Below are positions 45,929-53,296 of a stretch of 64,000 nt of DNA, in pieces. Source of the DNA: Halomonas sp. NO4 (GTDB lineage Bacteria > Pseudomonadota > Gammaproteobacteria > Pseudomonadales > Halomonadaceae); NCBI RefSeq assembly GCF_010994375.1, contig NZ_WHMA01000004.1:187080-251079 (forward strand). Direction: 5' to 3'. Position 1 is the stretch's first letter. The number at the start of each line of letters is the position of its first letter. The translations under genes and the position numbers were made by a program. The notes under the pieces are model-generated. The model made no database searches and had not been told where the DNA came from. It was given only the letters and a program-made list of their open reading frames with translations.

Positions 45929-46747
45929 CTACTGATTGGTGATCAGCGCGTATTCCTCGATGAACTCCGCGAGCAACGTGCGCTGCTCACTGCTCAACGC
46001 CCTGCCTTCCAGCAGGTCGGGGCGCCTCAGCCAGGTCCGCCCCAGGGACTGCTTCAACCGCCAGCGCCGGATGGCGCCGTGGTTGCCGCTGAGCAGGACC
46101 TCCGGCACGCCCCGCCCGTCGATCACCTCGGGGCGGGTGTAGTGCGGGCAGTCCAGCAGCCCCGCGTTGAAAGAGTCCTCGACCGCGGAATCCTGGTGCC
46201 CGAGCACACCGGGTACCAGCCTGGCCGCGGCATCGATCAGCACCATGGCCGGCAGCTCGCCGCCGCTGAGCACATAGTCGCCGATCGACCACTCTTCATC
46301 GATGTCGGTTTCCACGACCCGCTCATCGATGCCTTCGTAGCGTCCGGCCACCACCACCAAGGGCGGCCCCGACGCCAGGTCCTGCACGCCGCGCTGGTCC
46401 AGCCGTCGCCCCTGGGGCGACAGGTAGACCACCCGCGGGCGCTGGCCGGTGGCCTCGGCCGCCCGCTGCCGGGCGGCGTGGATGGCCGCACGCAGGGTGT
46501 CGACCTTCATCAGCATCCCGGGGCCGCCGCCGTAGGGGCGGTCGTCCACGGTGCGATGGCGGTCGGTGGCATAGTCGCGCGGGTTCCAGAACTCCAGCGC
46601 GATGCGCCCCTTCTCTACCGCCCGCCCGGTGACGCCGTGACGGCTGACCGCCTCGAACATCTCCGGAAAGAGCGAGACGACGCCGACCCACAGGCCCGGC
46701 TGCGCGACCCTCGACAGCTCGTCGTCGCTCAAAATGCCGGATCCCAC
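45929..46747 (-). CDS. trmD: tRNA (guanine-37 N1) methyltransferase
   Basis: Knotted SPOUT methyltransferase of 272 residues that methylates G37 next to the anticodon, preventing +1 frameshifts. Visible: [25 protein letters not shown] at the start, [12 protein letters not shown], the knot segments [16 protein letters not shown] and [20 protein letters not shown]. Overlaps rimM by 19 bases. The first residues ([18 protein letters not shown]) extend the usual start by about 17; an alternative internal start is possible. Confidence 0.96.
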   Translation of the reverse strand: MGSGILSDDELSRVAQPGLWVGVVSLFPEMFEAVSRHGVTGRAVEKGRIALEFWNPRDYATDRHRTVDDRPYGGGPGMLMKVDTLRAAIHAARQRAAEATGQRPRVVYLSPQGRRLDQRGVQDLASGPPLVVVAGRYEGIDERVVETDIDEEWSIGDYVLSGGELPAMVLIDAAARLVPGVLGHQDSAVEDSFNAGLLDCPHYTRPEVIDGRGVPEVLLSGNHGAIRRWRLKQSLGRTWLRRPDLLEGRALSSEQRTLLAEFIEEYALITNQ

Positions 46748-47286
46748 TCGACCGTCATGCGGCCCGCCTCGGGCTCCACCGCGACGATCACCTCGTCGGG
46801 GAGGAAGGGCAACAGCCGTTCGCGATCGTCGATGGCCGCCGGCTCGCCGTCGGGGTCGCCTTTTACCACCAGAACGTCGTTGGCGCCGGTCTCGAACAGG
46901 TACTGCACCTGGCCGAGCACCGCACCGTCGCGGGTCACCACCGTCAAACCCTCGAGCTCGTGCCAGTAGTAGTCGCCGCGCGGCAACTCGGGCAGCGCCG
47001 ACTTGGGCAGCAGGATCTCGGCGCCGGCCAGCGCCTCGGCGGCCTCGCGGGTGTCGCAGCCCTCAAGCCGGGCCACCAGACCCTTGCCATGGCGGCGCCC
47101 CTGGGCCAGGCGGTAGCGCTGCAGGCTCTCGCCCTGGCGCACCACCCACTCGGCGTAGTCGAGGATGCCTTCCATGGGGCTGGTGTGGGAATAGACCTTG
47201 AGCCAGCCCTTGACACCGTAGGGACTGGTCAGCTTGCCCAGCACCACGTGCTCGTCCGCCTCGTGGCGTTCGGCCTGCGCACTCAT
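46729..47286 (-). CDS. rimM: ribosome maturation factor RimM
   Basis: Two-domain 30S assembly factor of 185 residues. N-terminal beta-barrel opening [22 protein letters not shown] and a C-terminal PRC barrel with [36 protein letters not shown], both typical. RimM helps fold the 16S 3' domain around S19. Part of the conserved operon after rpsP. Confidence 0.97.
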   Translation of the reverse strand: MSAQAERHEADEHVVLGKLTSPYGVKGWLKVYSHTSPMEGILDYAEWVVRQGESLQRYRLAQGRRHGKGLVARLEGCDTREAAEALAGAEILLPKSALPELPRGDYYWHELEGLTVVTRDGAVLGQVQYLFETGANDVLVVKGDPDGEPAAIDDRERLLPFLPDEVIVAVEPEAGRMTVEWDPAF

Positions 47287-47309
47287 CTTGCCACCCCGAC
47301 GCGGCAGGC

Positions 47310-47558
47310 TCAGGCCTGCTTGCGGGCTTCCTTGACCAGCTCGGCCACGCGGGCGGAGAGCTGGGCACCCTGCTCCTGCCAGTGGGCGATGCGGTCGAGG
47401 TCGACGCGCAGACGCTCTTCGCCGCCGCGGGCGATGGGGTTGAAGAAGCCCAGGCGCTCGATGAAGCGGCCGTCGCGGGCGTTGCGTGAATCGGTCACGG
47501 TCAGGTGGTAGAAGGGACGCTTCTTGGCGCCACCACGTGCCAGACGAATGGTAACCAT
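47310..47558 (-). CDS. rpsP: 30S ribosomal protein S16
   Basis: Ribosomal protein of 82 residues, beginning [25 protein letters not shown] and carrying [11 protein letters not shown], family signatures. It opens the rpsP-rimM-trmD-rplS operon, preceded by a long leader with a candidate promoter at 47733-47761. Confidence 0.98.
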   Translation of the reverse strand: MVTIRLARGGAKKRPFYHLTVTDSRNARDGRFIERLGFFNPIARGGEERLRVDLDRIAHWQEQGAQLSARVAELVKEARKQA

Positions 47559-47852
47559 GGCGTTGTCTGTCCTTCGGTTGAGGTTACGTTGAGTACCGAT
47601 GTGCCGGTTTCGGCAAAACGGCCGGTTGCCTCGGCAGCCGGCTCGGAGAGCGGGCCTCGCCCGCTGTCGCGTTGTTCGGTGCTGTCCTGGTGCAGCCGGG
47701 CCGTGGCCACGGTCCTGCCATGAAGACGCAGCATTCTACGGAAATCCGCCGCGCTTGGGAACCTTTTTCCGGGCCTGCCTAAAGCAATCCGGTGGGCGTG
47801 TCACTCGCGGCGCCACCGGCGCCGCTGCGCGCCCCCCGCGGGCACCCCGACC
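47559..47852. other. 294-base region between rpsP and ffh
   Basis: Non-coding leader of the rpsP operon on the minus strand plus the tail region of ffh. A candidate promoter is at 47733-47761; the roughly 175 bases between it and rpsP are GC-rich and could form a structured 5' leader. I see no small gene. Confidence 0.5.
47733..47761 (-). promoter_or_regulatory. candidate promoter of the rpsP operon
   Basis: On the minus strand TTCCCA (47761-47756), 17-base spacer, TAGAAT (47738-47733), followed by a GC-rich discriminator as expected for stringently controlled ribosomal genes. Consensus match only. Confidence 0.5.
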
Positions 47853-49280
47853 TTACCGCCAGGGGAAACCGCCTGGGCCGCCCATGCCCCCGGGACCACC
47901 CGGACCGCCCGGGCCGCCCGGGCCGCCCGGGCCGCCACCGCCCATCATGCCGGACATGCCGCGCATCATCTTCTGCATGCCGCCCTTCTTGCCCGCCTTC
48001 TTCATCATCTTCTGCATCTGCTTGTGCTGCTTGAGCAGACGGTTGAGATCGGGCACCTGCAGGCCGGCACCGGCGGCGATGCGGCGCTTGCGCGAGCCGT
48101 TGATGATCTCCGGGCGCCGCCGCTCCTGGGGCGTCATGGAGTTGATCAGCGCCTCGAGCTTGCCGAGCTCTTTCTCGGGGCCGGGCCCCTGGGCCATCTC
48201 GGCCATCTGCCCCATGCCCGGCAGCTTGCCCATCAGGCCGCCCATGCCACCCATCTTCTTGAGCTGCTGGAGCTGGTCGCGGAAATCCTCGAGGTCGAAG
48301 CCCTGGCCCTTCTTGACCTTCTTGGCGAGCTTCTCGGCCTTGCCCTTGTCGACGGTGCGCTCGGCCTCCTCGATCAGCGACAGCACGTCGCCCATGCCGA
48401 GGATGCGCGAGGCGACGCGGTCCGGGTGGAAGGGCTCCAGGGCATCGACCTTCTCGCCCACGCCCATGAACTTGATCGGCTTGCCGGTGACGTGGCGCAC
48501 CGAGAGCGCCGCCCCGCCGCGGGCGTCGCCGTCGGCCTTGGTGAGGATCACCCCGGTCAGCGGCAGCGCGTCGCTGAAGGCCTTGGCGGTGTTGGCGGCG
48601 TCCTGGCCGGTCATGGCGTCAACCACGAACAGCGTCTCCTGGGGCGAGACCGCCTTATGCAGCGCCTGGATCTCGGCCATCATCGCCTCGTCGATGGCCA
48701 GCCGGCCGGCGGTATCGACGAGCACCACGTCATGGAACTGAATCTTGGCGTGCTGGATCGCCCCCTCGGCGATCGCCACCGGCTTCTGGTCGCTGCGCGA
48801 CGGGAAGAAATCGACCTCCACTTCGCGGGCGAGCGTCTCGAGCTGGTCGATGGCCGCCGGGCGATAGACGTCGGCGGAGACCACCAGCACCTTCTTCTTC
48901 TCGCGCTCGCGGAGGTAGCGCGCGAGCTTCGCCACCGAGGTGGTCTTGCCCGCGCCCTGCAGGCCGGCCATCAGCACCACCGCGGGCGAGCCCTTGAGAT
49001 CGAGCCCTTCGTTGGCCTCGCCCATGACCGCCTCGAGCTCCTGCTGGACGATCTTGACGAACTGCTGACCCGGCGAGAGGCTCTTGGACACTTCCTGGCC
49101 CACCGCCCGCTCGCGCACGCGCTCGATGAAAGCCTTGACCACCGGCAGGGCGACGTCGGCTTCGAGCAGGGCGCGGCGCACCTCGCGCAGGGTCTCCTTG
49201 ATGTTGTCCTCGGTCAGGCGCGCCTGACCCTTGATGGACTTGAGCGTCTGCGACAGGCGCTCGCTGAGGTTCTGGAACAT
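47853..49280 (-). CDS. ffh: signal recognition particle protein Ffh
   Basis: SRP GTPase of 475 residues that with 4.5S RNA recognises signal sequences and hands ribosomes to FtsY. N domain then G domain with GLQGAGKTTSVAKLA, DTAGRL and TKADGDARGG; a Met-rich M domain follows (QMQKMMKKAGKKGGMQKMMRGM). The C-terminal tail is extended by a repetitive Gly-Pro tract (about 25 residues) ending in GGFPWR, encoded by 9-bp repeats. ATG at 49280 gives MFQNLSERLSQTLK, the family start. Confidence 0.96.
   Translation of the reverse strand: MFQNLSERLSQTLKSIKGQARLTEDNIKETLREVRRALLEADVALPVVKAFIERVRERAVGQEVSKSLSPGQQFVKIVQQELEAVMGEANEGLDLKGSPAVVLMAGLQGAGKTTSVAKLARYLREREKKKVLVVSADVYRPAAIDQLETLAREVEVDFFPSRSDQKPVAIAEGAIQHAKIQFHDVVLVDTAGRLAIDEAMMAEIQALHKAVSPQETLFVVDAMTGQDAANTAKAFSDALPLTGVILTKADGDARGGAALSVRHVTGKPIKFMGVGEKVDALEPFHPDRVASRILGMGDVLSLIEEAERTVDKGKAEKLAKKVKKGQGFDLEDFRDQLQQLKKMGGMGGLMGKLPGMGQMAEMAQGPGPEKELGKLEALINSMTPQERRRPEIINGSRKRRIAAGAGLQVPDLNRLLKQHKQMQKMMKKAGKKGGMQKMMRGMSGMMGGGGPGGPGGPGGPGGPGGMGGPGGFPWR
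47891..47935 (-). repeat. 9-bp tandem repeats encoding the Gly-Pro tail of Ffh
   Basis: Five degenerate copies of a 9-base unit (CCGGGCCGC-like on the plus strand), the last three identical (47909-47935). They encode tandem Gly-Gly-Pro triplets in the minus-strand ffh gene. The 9-base unit preserves reading frame whatever the copy number. Confidence 0.8.
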
Positions 49281-49585
49281 GGGCCTCTCCGGCGACGGTA
49301 CTGGCAGGCGGTCGAGCGACACGGGACGTCGACAGGGTGACTGCGACGATCCACCGCAGCGAACCGGGCCTGCCCTGCCCGCAAAGCGGTGACACGGCAA
49401 GGTTGTGGCAGCCCGGGGCTGCCTGTGGCCGGCAATTATACGCGCTGTGACCGCCAGTCTCCATGCACGGCGGCGTCATCGCTGTGCGACGGCGAGCGGA
49501 TTGGGTATAGTAGCCCCGGCTACGCCATATCCCCATTTCGAGATGCACTGACGCCGGCAACGGCGCACGGCACGGACGGCAACTG
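49281..49585. other. 305-base divergent region between ffh and ypjD
   Basis: Contains the candidate ffh promoter (49435-49463) and a possible ypjD -10 element (TATAGT, 49506-49511) without a clear -35. No small open frame that I can support lies in it. Confidence 0.5.
49435..49463 (-). promoter_or_regulatory. candidate sigma-70 promoter of ffh
   Basis: On the minus strand TGGAGA (49463-49458), a 17-base spacer and a perfect TATAAT (49440-49435), about 155 bases ahead of the ffh start. The -35 box is weak but the -10 is consensus. Confidence 0.6.
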
Positions 49586-50386
49586 ATGCAGGCGCTTCCA
49601 CTGGCCATCATGGCTTTCGTTCTCTACCTGGGTGCCGCCTCCTGGCAGGGGCTCACGCTGCTGCGGCGCGTGCCGCCGCGCGCTGCCTTGGTGCGCGCCC
49701 TGGGCCTGATGGGGCTGCTCTTCCACGTTCCGGTGGCCGCCCAGCTGCTCGGTCAAAGTCCGGGCCTGCTGCCCGGTCTCTCGGCCAGCGCGGTCATCGT
49801 CACCGCCCTCATGGTATTCCTGCTGCTTACCGTGAGCCTGGCCAAGCCGGTGCTCAACGTCGCCGTGGGACTCTTCCCGCTCTCCGGCGTGGCGCTACTG
49901 GTGGCCGTGGGCCTGCCGAGCCCGGCGGGGGGCAGCGGGTTGACCCCGGGCATCGCCCTGCATGCAATCAGCTCGGCACTGGCCTTCGGCGTGCTGGTGA
50001 TCGCCGCCATGCAGGCCGTGCTGCTGGGGGTGCAGAACCAGGCGCTGCGCCACCACCACACCCGCGGTGTCGTCCAGGCGCTGCCGCCGCTGACCACCAT
50101 GGAGCGCGTGCTCTTCGAGCTGATCTGGGCGGGCATGGCGCTGCTCACGCTGTCGATTGCCAGCGGCTTCGCCTTCCTCGACAGCATGTTCGCCCAGCAC
50201 CTGGCCCACAAGACCATCTTGTCGCTGGCCGCCTGGGTGATCTTCGCCATCCTGCTGATCAGCCACCACGTGCTGGGCTGGCGCGGCATGCGCGCCGTGC
50301 GCTGGACGCTGGGCGGCTGCGCCGTGCTGCTGCTCGCCTACTTCGGCAGCAAGTTCGTCCTGGAAGTCCTCCTGCAGCGCAGCTAA
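49586..50386 (+). CDS. ypjD: CcsA-related inner membrane protein YpjD
   Basis: Integral membrane protein of 266 residues with about eight helices, related to the HemX/CcsA cytochrome c assembly family: an N-terminal helix (LAIMAFVLYLGAASWQGL), histidines in LLFHVP, GIALHAISSALAFG and ILLISHHVLGWRG that match the heme-handling positions of CcsA-type proteins. Whether it handles heme is not known for this branch. It is divergent from ffh and followed by the CorB-like gene, the standard gammaproteobacterial neighbourhood. Confidence 0.88.
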   Translation: MQALPLAIMAFVLYLGAASWQGLTLLRRVPPRAALVRALGLMGLLFHVPVAAQLLGQSPGLLPGLSASAVIVTALMVFLLLTVSLAKPVLNVAVGLFPLSGVALLVAVGLPSPAGGSGLTPGIALHAISSALAFGVLVIAAMQAVLLGVQNQALRHHHTRGVVQALPPLTTMERVLFELIWAGMALLTLSIASGFAFLDSMFAQHLAHKTILSLAAWVIFAILLISHHVLGWRGMRAVRWTLGGCAVLLLAYFGSKFVLEVLLQRS

Positions 50387-50484
50387 TGCACCTTGCCCGG
50401 GGGCGGCTCACTGTCAGACCTGCCGCGGAAGTCGCCTTGACACTCCGGAACCGAACCCCTACAACACGGGGCTGACACGCCTGT

Positions 50485-50490
50485 GAGGAT
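50485..50490 (+). promoter_or_regulatory. ribosome-binding site deciding a TTG start
   Basis: GAGGAT at 50485-50490 stands 8 bases before the TTG at 50499. No ATG or GTG in the correct frame is nearby, so translation of the CorB/CorC-type gene very probably starts with TTG. Confidence 0.75.
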
Positions 50491-50498
50491 CCTTCGAC

Positions 50499-51779
50499 TT
50501 GAGCGACGACTTCCCGCTGGGATTGCTATTCGGCCTGCTTGTTCTGCTCATCTGTCTGTCCGCCTTCTTCTCCAGCTCCGAGACCGGCATGATGTCCATC
50601 AACCGTTATCGCCTGAGCCATCAGGCGAACAGCGGTGAACGCCCCGCCAAGCGTGTGCTGCGCCTGCTGGCCCGGCCCGACCGTCTGATCGGCGTGATCC
50701 TGATCGGCAACAACCTGGTCAACAACCTGGCCGCGGCCATTGCCACGGTGCTGGCCATCCACTTCTTCGGCGAGGTCACCGGACCCGCCATCGCCCCGCT
50801 GATCCTCACCATCGTGATCCTGATCTTCGCCGAGGTGAGCCCCAAGACCTATGCGGCGATCAAGCCGGAGCGCATCGCCTACCCCGCCTCCCTGGTGCTC
50901 GAGCCGCTGCTCAAGCTGCTCTATCCTCTGGTGTGGCTGGTCAACGCCCTCTCCAACGGCCTGCTGCGCCTGATCGGCGTCAGAAGCATCGACGGCGGCG
51001 CCGATCACCTGACCCGCGACGAACTGCGCACCGTGGTCCACGAGGCGGGCACGCTCATCCCCCACCGCCACCAGGCGATGCTGCTGTCGATCCTCGACCT
51101 GGAGAACGTCACCGTCAACGACATCATGGTGCCGCGCCACGAGGTGGTGGGCATCGACCTGGACGATGACCTCGACGACATCCTGGTTCAGATCCGCACC
51201 AGCCAGCACACCCGGATGCCGATCTACAAGGGCGACATCAATAACATCATCGGCATGCTGCACCTGCGCAACGCGGCGCGCTTCCTGTCGCGCCCCGAGG
51301 TGACCAAGGCGGCCATCGTCCAGGAGGCGCGCGAGCCCTACTTCATTCCCGAGTCGACGCCGCTGCATACCCAGCTGCTCAATTTCCAGAAGCAGAAGCG
51401 CCGCATCGGCATCGTAGTGGACGAGTACGGCGACGTGGAGGGCCTGGTGACCCTGGAGGACATCCTCGAGGAGATCGTCGGCGAGTTCACCACCGACATG
51501 GCCAGCCAGGATCAGGAGATTCACCGCCAGGACGACGGCAGTCACGTCATCGAGGGCACCGCCACCATTCGCGACATCAACCGCATGCTTGGCTGGCAGC
51601 TGCCCACCGACGGCCCCAAGACGCTCAACGGGCTGATCCTCGAGCACCTGGAGTCGTTCCCCGACGGCGCTGCCTGCCTGCAGATCGGCAGCGTGCGCAT
51701 GGAGATTCTCGAGGTGCGCGACAACCTGATCACCGCCGCGCGCTGCTGGCAGGCGCTGCAGCGCCGCAAGCCTGCCTAG
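50499..51779 (+). CDS. corB: HlyC/CorC (CNNM) family transporter, CorB-like
   Basis: Protein of 426 residues starting at a TTG. Four N-terminal hydrophobic segments form the DUF21 CNNM membrane domain (LGLLFGLLVLLICLSAFFSSSETGMMS, with the SSSETG motif; LIGNNLVNNLAAAIATVLAIHF; FAEVSPKTYA), followed by a tandem CBS domain (about 195-315) and a C-terminal CorC/HlyC transporter-associated domain (DGSHVIEGTATIRDINRMLGW). The family is linked to Mg/Co efflux or resistance. Gene order with ypjD is conserved in gammaproteobacteria. Confidence 0.93.
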   Translation: MSDDFPLGLLFGLLVLLICLSAFFSSSETGMMSINRYRLSHQANSGERPAKRVLRLLARPDRLIGVILIGNNLVNNLAAAIATVLAIHFFGEVTGPAIAPLILTIVILIFAEVSPKTYAAIKPERIAYPASLVLEPLLKLLYPLVWLVNALSNGLLRLIGVRSIDGGADHLTRDELRTVVHEAGTLIPHRHQAMLLSILDLENVTVNDIMVPRHEVVGIDLDDDLDDILVQIRTSQHTRMPIYKGDINNIIGMLHLRNAARFLSRPEVTKAAIVQEAREPYFIPESTPLHTQLLNFQKQKRRIGIVVDEYGDVEGLVTLEDILEEIVGEFTTDMASQDQEIHRQDDGSHVIEGTATIRDINRMLGWQLPTDGPKTLNGLILEHLESFPDGAACLQIGSVRMEILEVRDNLITAARCWQALQRRKPA

Positions 51780-51791
51780 GGATGACGCGGT

Positions 51792-52397
51792 TCAGCCGCG
51801 CTGGCGCAGACCGTCCAGGATGGTGATCAGCAACTGATCGATGAGCTCCCCCACCTCGAGCTGCTGACCCTGCCAGTAGCCCAGGCGCTCGTTGAGACCG
51901 AGCTGCACCAGCCCGTGCACGCTGCCCCACAAGGTGCGACTCAGCCGCCGCGCCTCCAGATCGTCCAGTGCCGGCTGGTACTCCTTGAGCGTCACCTCGA
52001 CGCGCACGAAGAGCGCCTCGATCATGTCGGACTGGCGCTGGTCCAGCTCGCCCTCCTGGGCCAGCGGGTAGTCGAAGAGCATCTGCCAGCGATAGGGCTC
52101 GCGCTGGGCAAACTGCCAGTAGGCCAGGGCCAGCCCCTTGAGGCGCGACTCGGGCCCGGCGTCTTCCAGCGGGGCGATCACATCGCGCAGCATGTCCAGG
52201 GTCTGCAGGTTCACGTGTTGCAGCAGGTTGCCGAAACTGCCGTAAAGCTTGAGCAGGGTGCTGGGGGCACACCCCACCTCGCGAGCCAGGGCACGCAGTG
52301 ACAGCGCGTGGACGGGATTGTCCTGCAGCCAGGCGTCGCAGGCGGTCATGACCTGGGCATGGAGCGCTTCGGGCGCATGCTGTCGGGGACGGGCCAT
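51792..52397 (-). CDS. TetR/AcrR family transcriptional regulator
   Basis: One-domain-HTH repressor of 201 residues. The N-terminal HTH spans about 8-55 (LHAQVMTACDAWLQDNPVHALSLRALAREVGCAPSTLLKLYGSFGNLLQ). A WHG-like C-terminal ligand domain follows (EPYRWQMLFDYPL, WGSVHGLVQLGL). The ligand is unknown. Start at 52397 fits the family; the 25-bp tandem repeat upstream at 52425-52474 may be its own operator. Convergent with the CorB-like gene. Confidence 0.85.
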   Translation of the reverse strand: MARPRQHAPEALHAQVMTACDAWLQDNPVHALSLRALAREVGCAPSTLLKLYGSFGNLLQHVNLQTLDMLRDVIAPLEDAGPESRLKGLALAYWQFAQREPYRWQMLFDYPLAQEGELDQRQSDMIEALFVRVEVTLKEYQPALDDLEARRLSRTLWGSVHGLVQLGLNERLGYWQGQQLEVGELIDQLLITILDGLRQRG

Positions 52398-52424
52398 GGG
52401 GTTCCTCGCCGAGTGGAAAGTGGC

Positions 52425-52474
52425 GAACGCCCTGCGGGCGCCCGGTAGGGAACGCCCTGCGGGCGCCCGGTAGG
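52425..52474. repeat. 25-bp tandem duplication upstream of the TetR gene
   Basis: Two perfect adjacent copies of a 25-base unit (52425-52449 and 52450-52474), each containing the palindrome CGCCC-TGC-GGGCG. It lies 28 bases ahead of the TetR gene start on the minus strand. Confidence 0.85.
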
Positions 52475-52609
52475 ATAGAATAGCGCACATCGAACACTGT
52501 TTTCGAGCCTCGTGACGCCCCGTCGGCGACCCCGACTGCCCTTTTCACGTCGCCCTTTTCACGCCACGGCGTCTCGGCTACCCTGAGCGCTCCGTCACCC
52601 GGAGGCGCC

Positions 52610-53296
52610 ATGGCCGGTCGCCTGTACGTTCCCCCGCTCGAGCCCGCGCGGCTGCTGCCCGGTCTGCGCGGCCTCGATGCCCCACGCCACTCGCCCAACC
52701 TGGCGCCCCGCCGCCCGCTGTCGATGCTGCGCCACGAACAGGGCGAGACCTGCCTGACCGATGCCTTCTGGGGCCTCACCCCGCCCTGGCTGCAGGTGCT
52801 CGACCACGCGCCCCACTGCGCCCGCGCCGAATCGCTCGCCTCGCGCCCCATGTTTCGCGAGGCATTTTCCGCGCGGCGCTGCCTGGTGCCGGTGGGCGGC
52901 GTCTACCTGTGGAAGCCGCAGCCGCGCTTCAAGCAGCCGTTCCTGGTGGTCGGGGTCGACCGCGCGCCGCTGCTGCTGGCCGGGCTGTGGTGTCGCTTCC
53001 ACACGACCCTCACCGCCTACACCGACTCCCTGGCGCTGATCACGGTCGCCGCCAACGCCCTGCTCGCCCCCCTCGGCGACCGCCTGCCGGCGATCATCCC
53101 GGCCGCGGCGGCGAAGCGCTGGCTCGACCCCGAGACGCCACAGGCGGAAGCTCACTCTCTGCTTGTGACCCCACCGGAGGAACTGTTGGGCGCTTTTCCG
53201 GTATCAAGACGAGTGAACGATCCCGCGAACCAGGACCCGGCCTGCGCGCATCCCACGGGACCCATGCTGCGCCGGCCGCGCGATCAGGAGAGATGA
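52610..53296 (+). CDS. SRAP-fold (SOS response-associated peptidase-like) protein lacking catalytic residues
   Basis: Protein of 228 residues with clear SRAP/YedK/HMCES topology (WGLTPPW, ARAES...RPMFREAF...RRCLVPVGGVYLWK, GLWCRF, LALITVAAN, VSRRVNDPANQ). SRAP proteins crosslink to abasic sites through Cys2, helped by Asn, Glu and His. Here Ala2 replaces Cys (MAGR), C70 replaces Asn in the NARAET-type motif, L100 replaces Glu in GFYEW, and G156 replaces His in IHDRMP. All four positions are thus changed, so the protein is probably a non-catalytic homologue. Its stop overlaps the downstream protease start. Confidence 0.8.
   Translation: MAGRLYVPPLEPARLLPGLRGLDAPRHSPNLAPRRPLSMLRHEQGETCLTDAFWGLTPPWLQVLDHAPHCARAESLASRPMFREAFSARRCLVPVGGVYLWKPQPRFKQPFLVVGVDRAPLLLAGLWCRFHTTLTAYTDSLALITVAANALLAPLGDRLPAIIPAAAAKRWLDPETPQAEAHSLLVTPPEELLGAFPVSRRVNDPANQDPACAHPTGPMLRRPRDQER

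Noticed and set aside
52425..52474. Possible CRISPR repeat unit
   Set aside because: Two directly adjacent copies with no spacer and no cas genes nearby; it is a simple tandem duplication.
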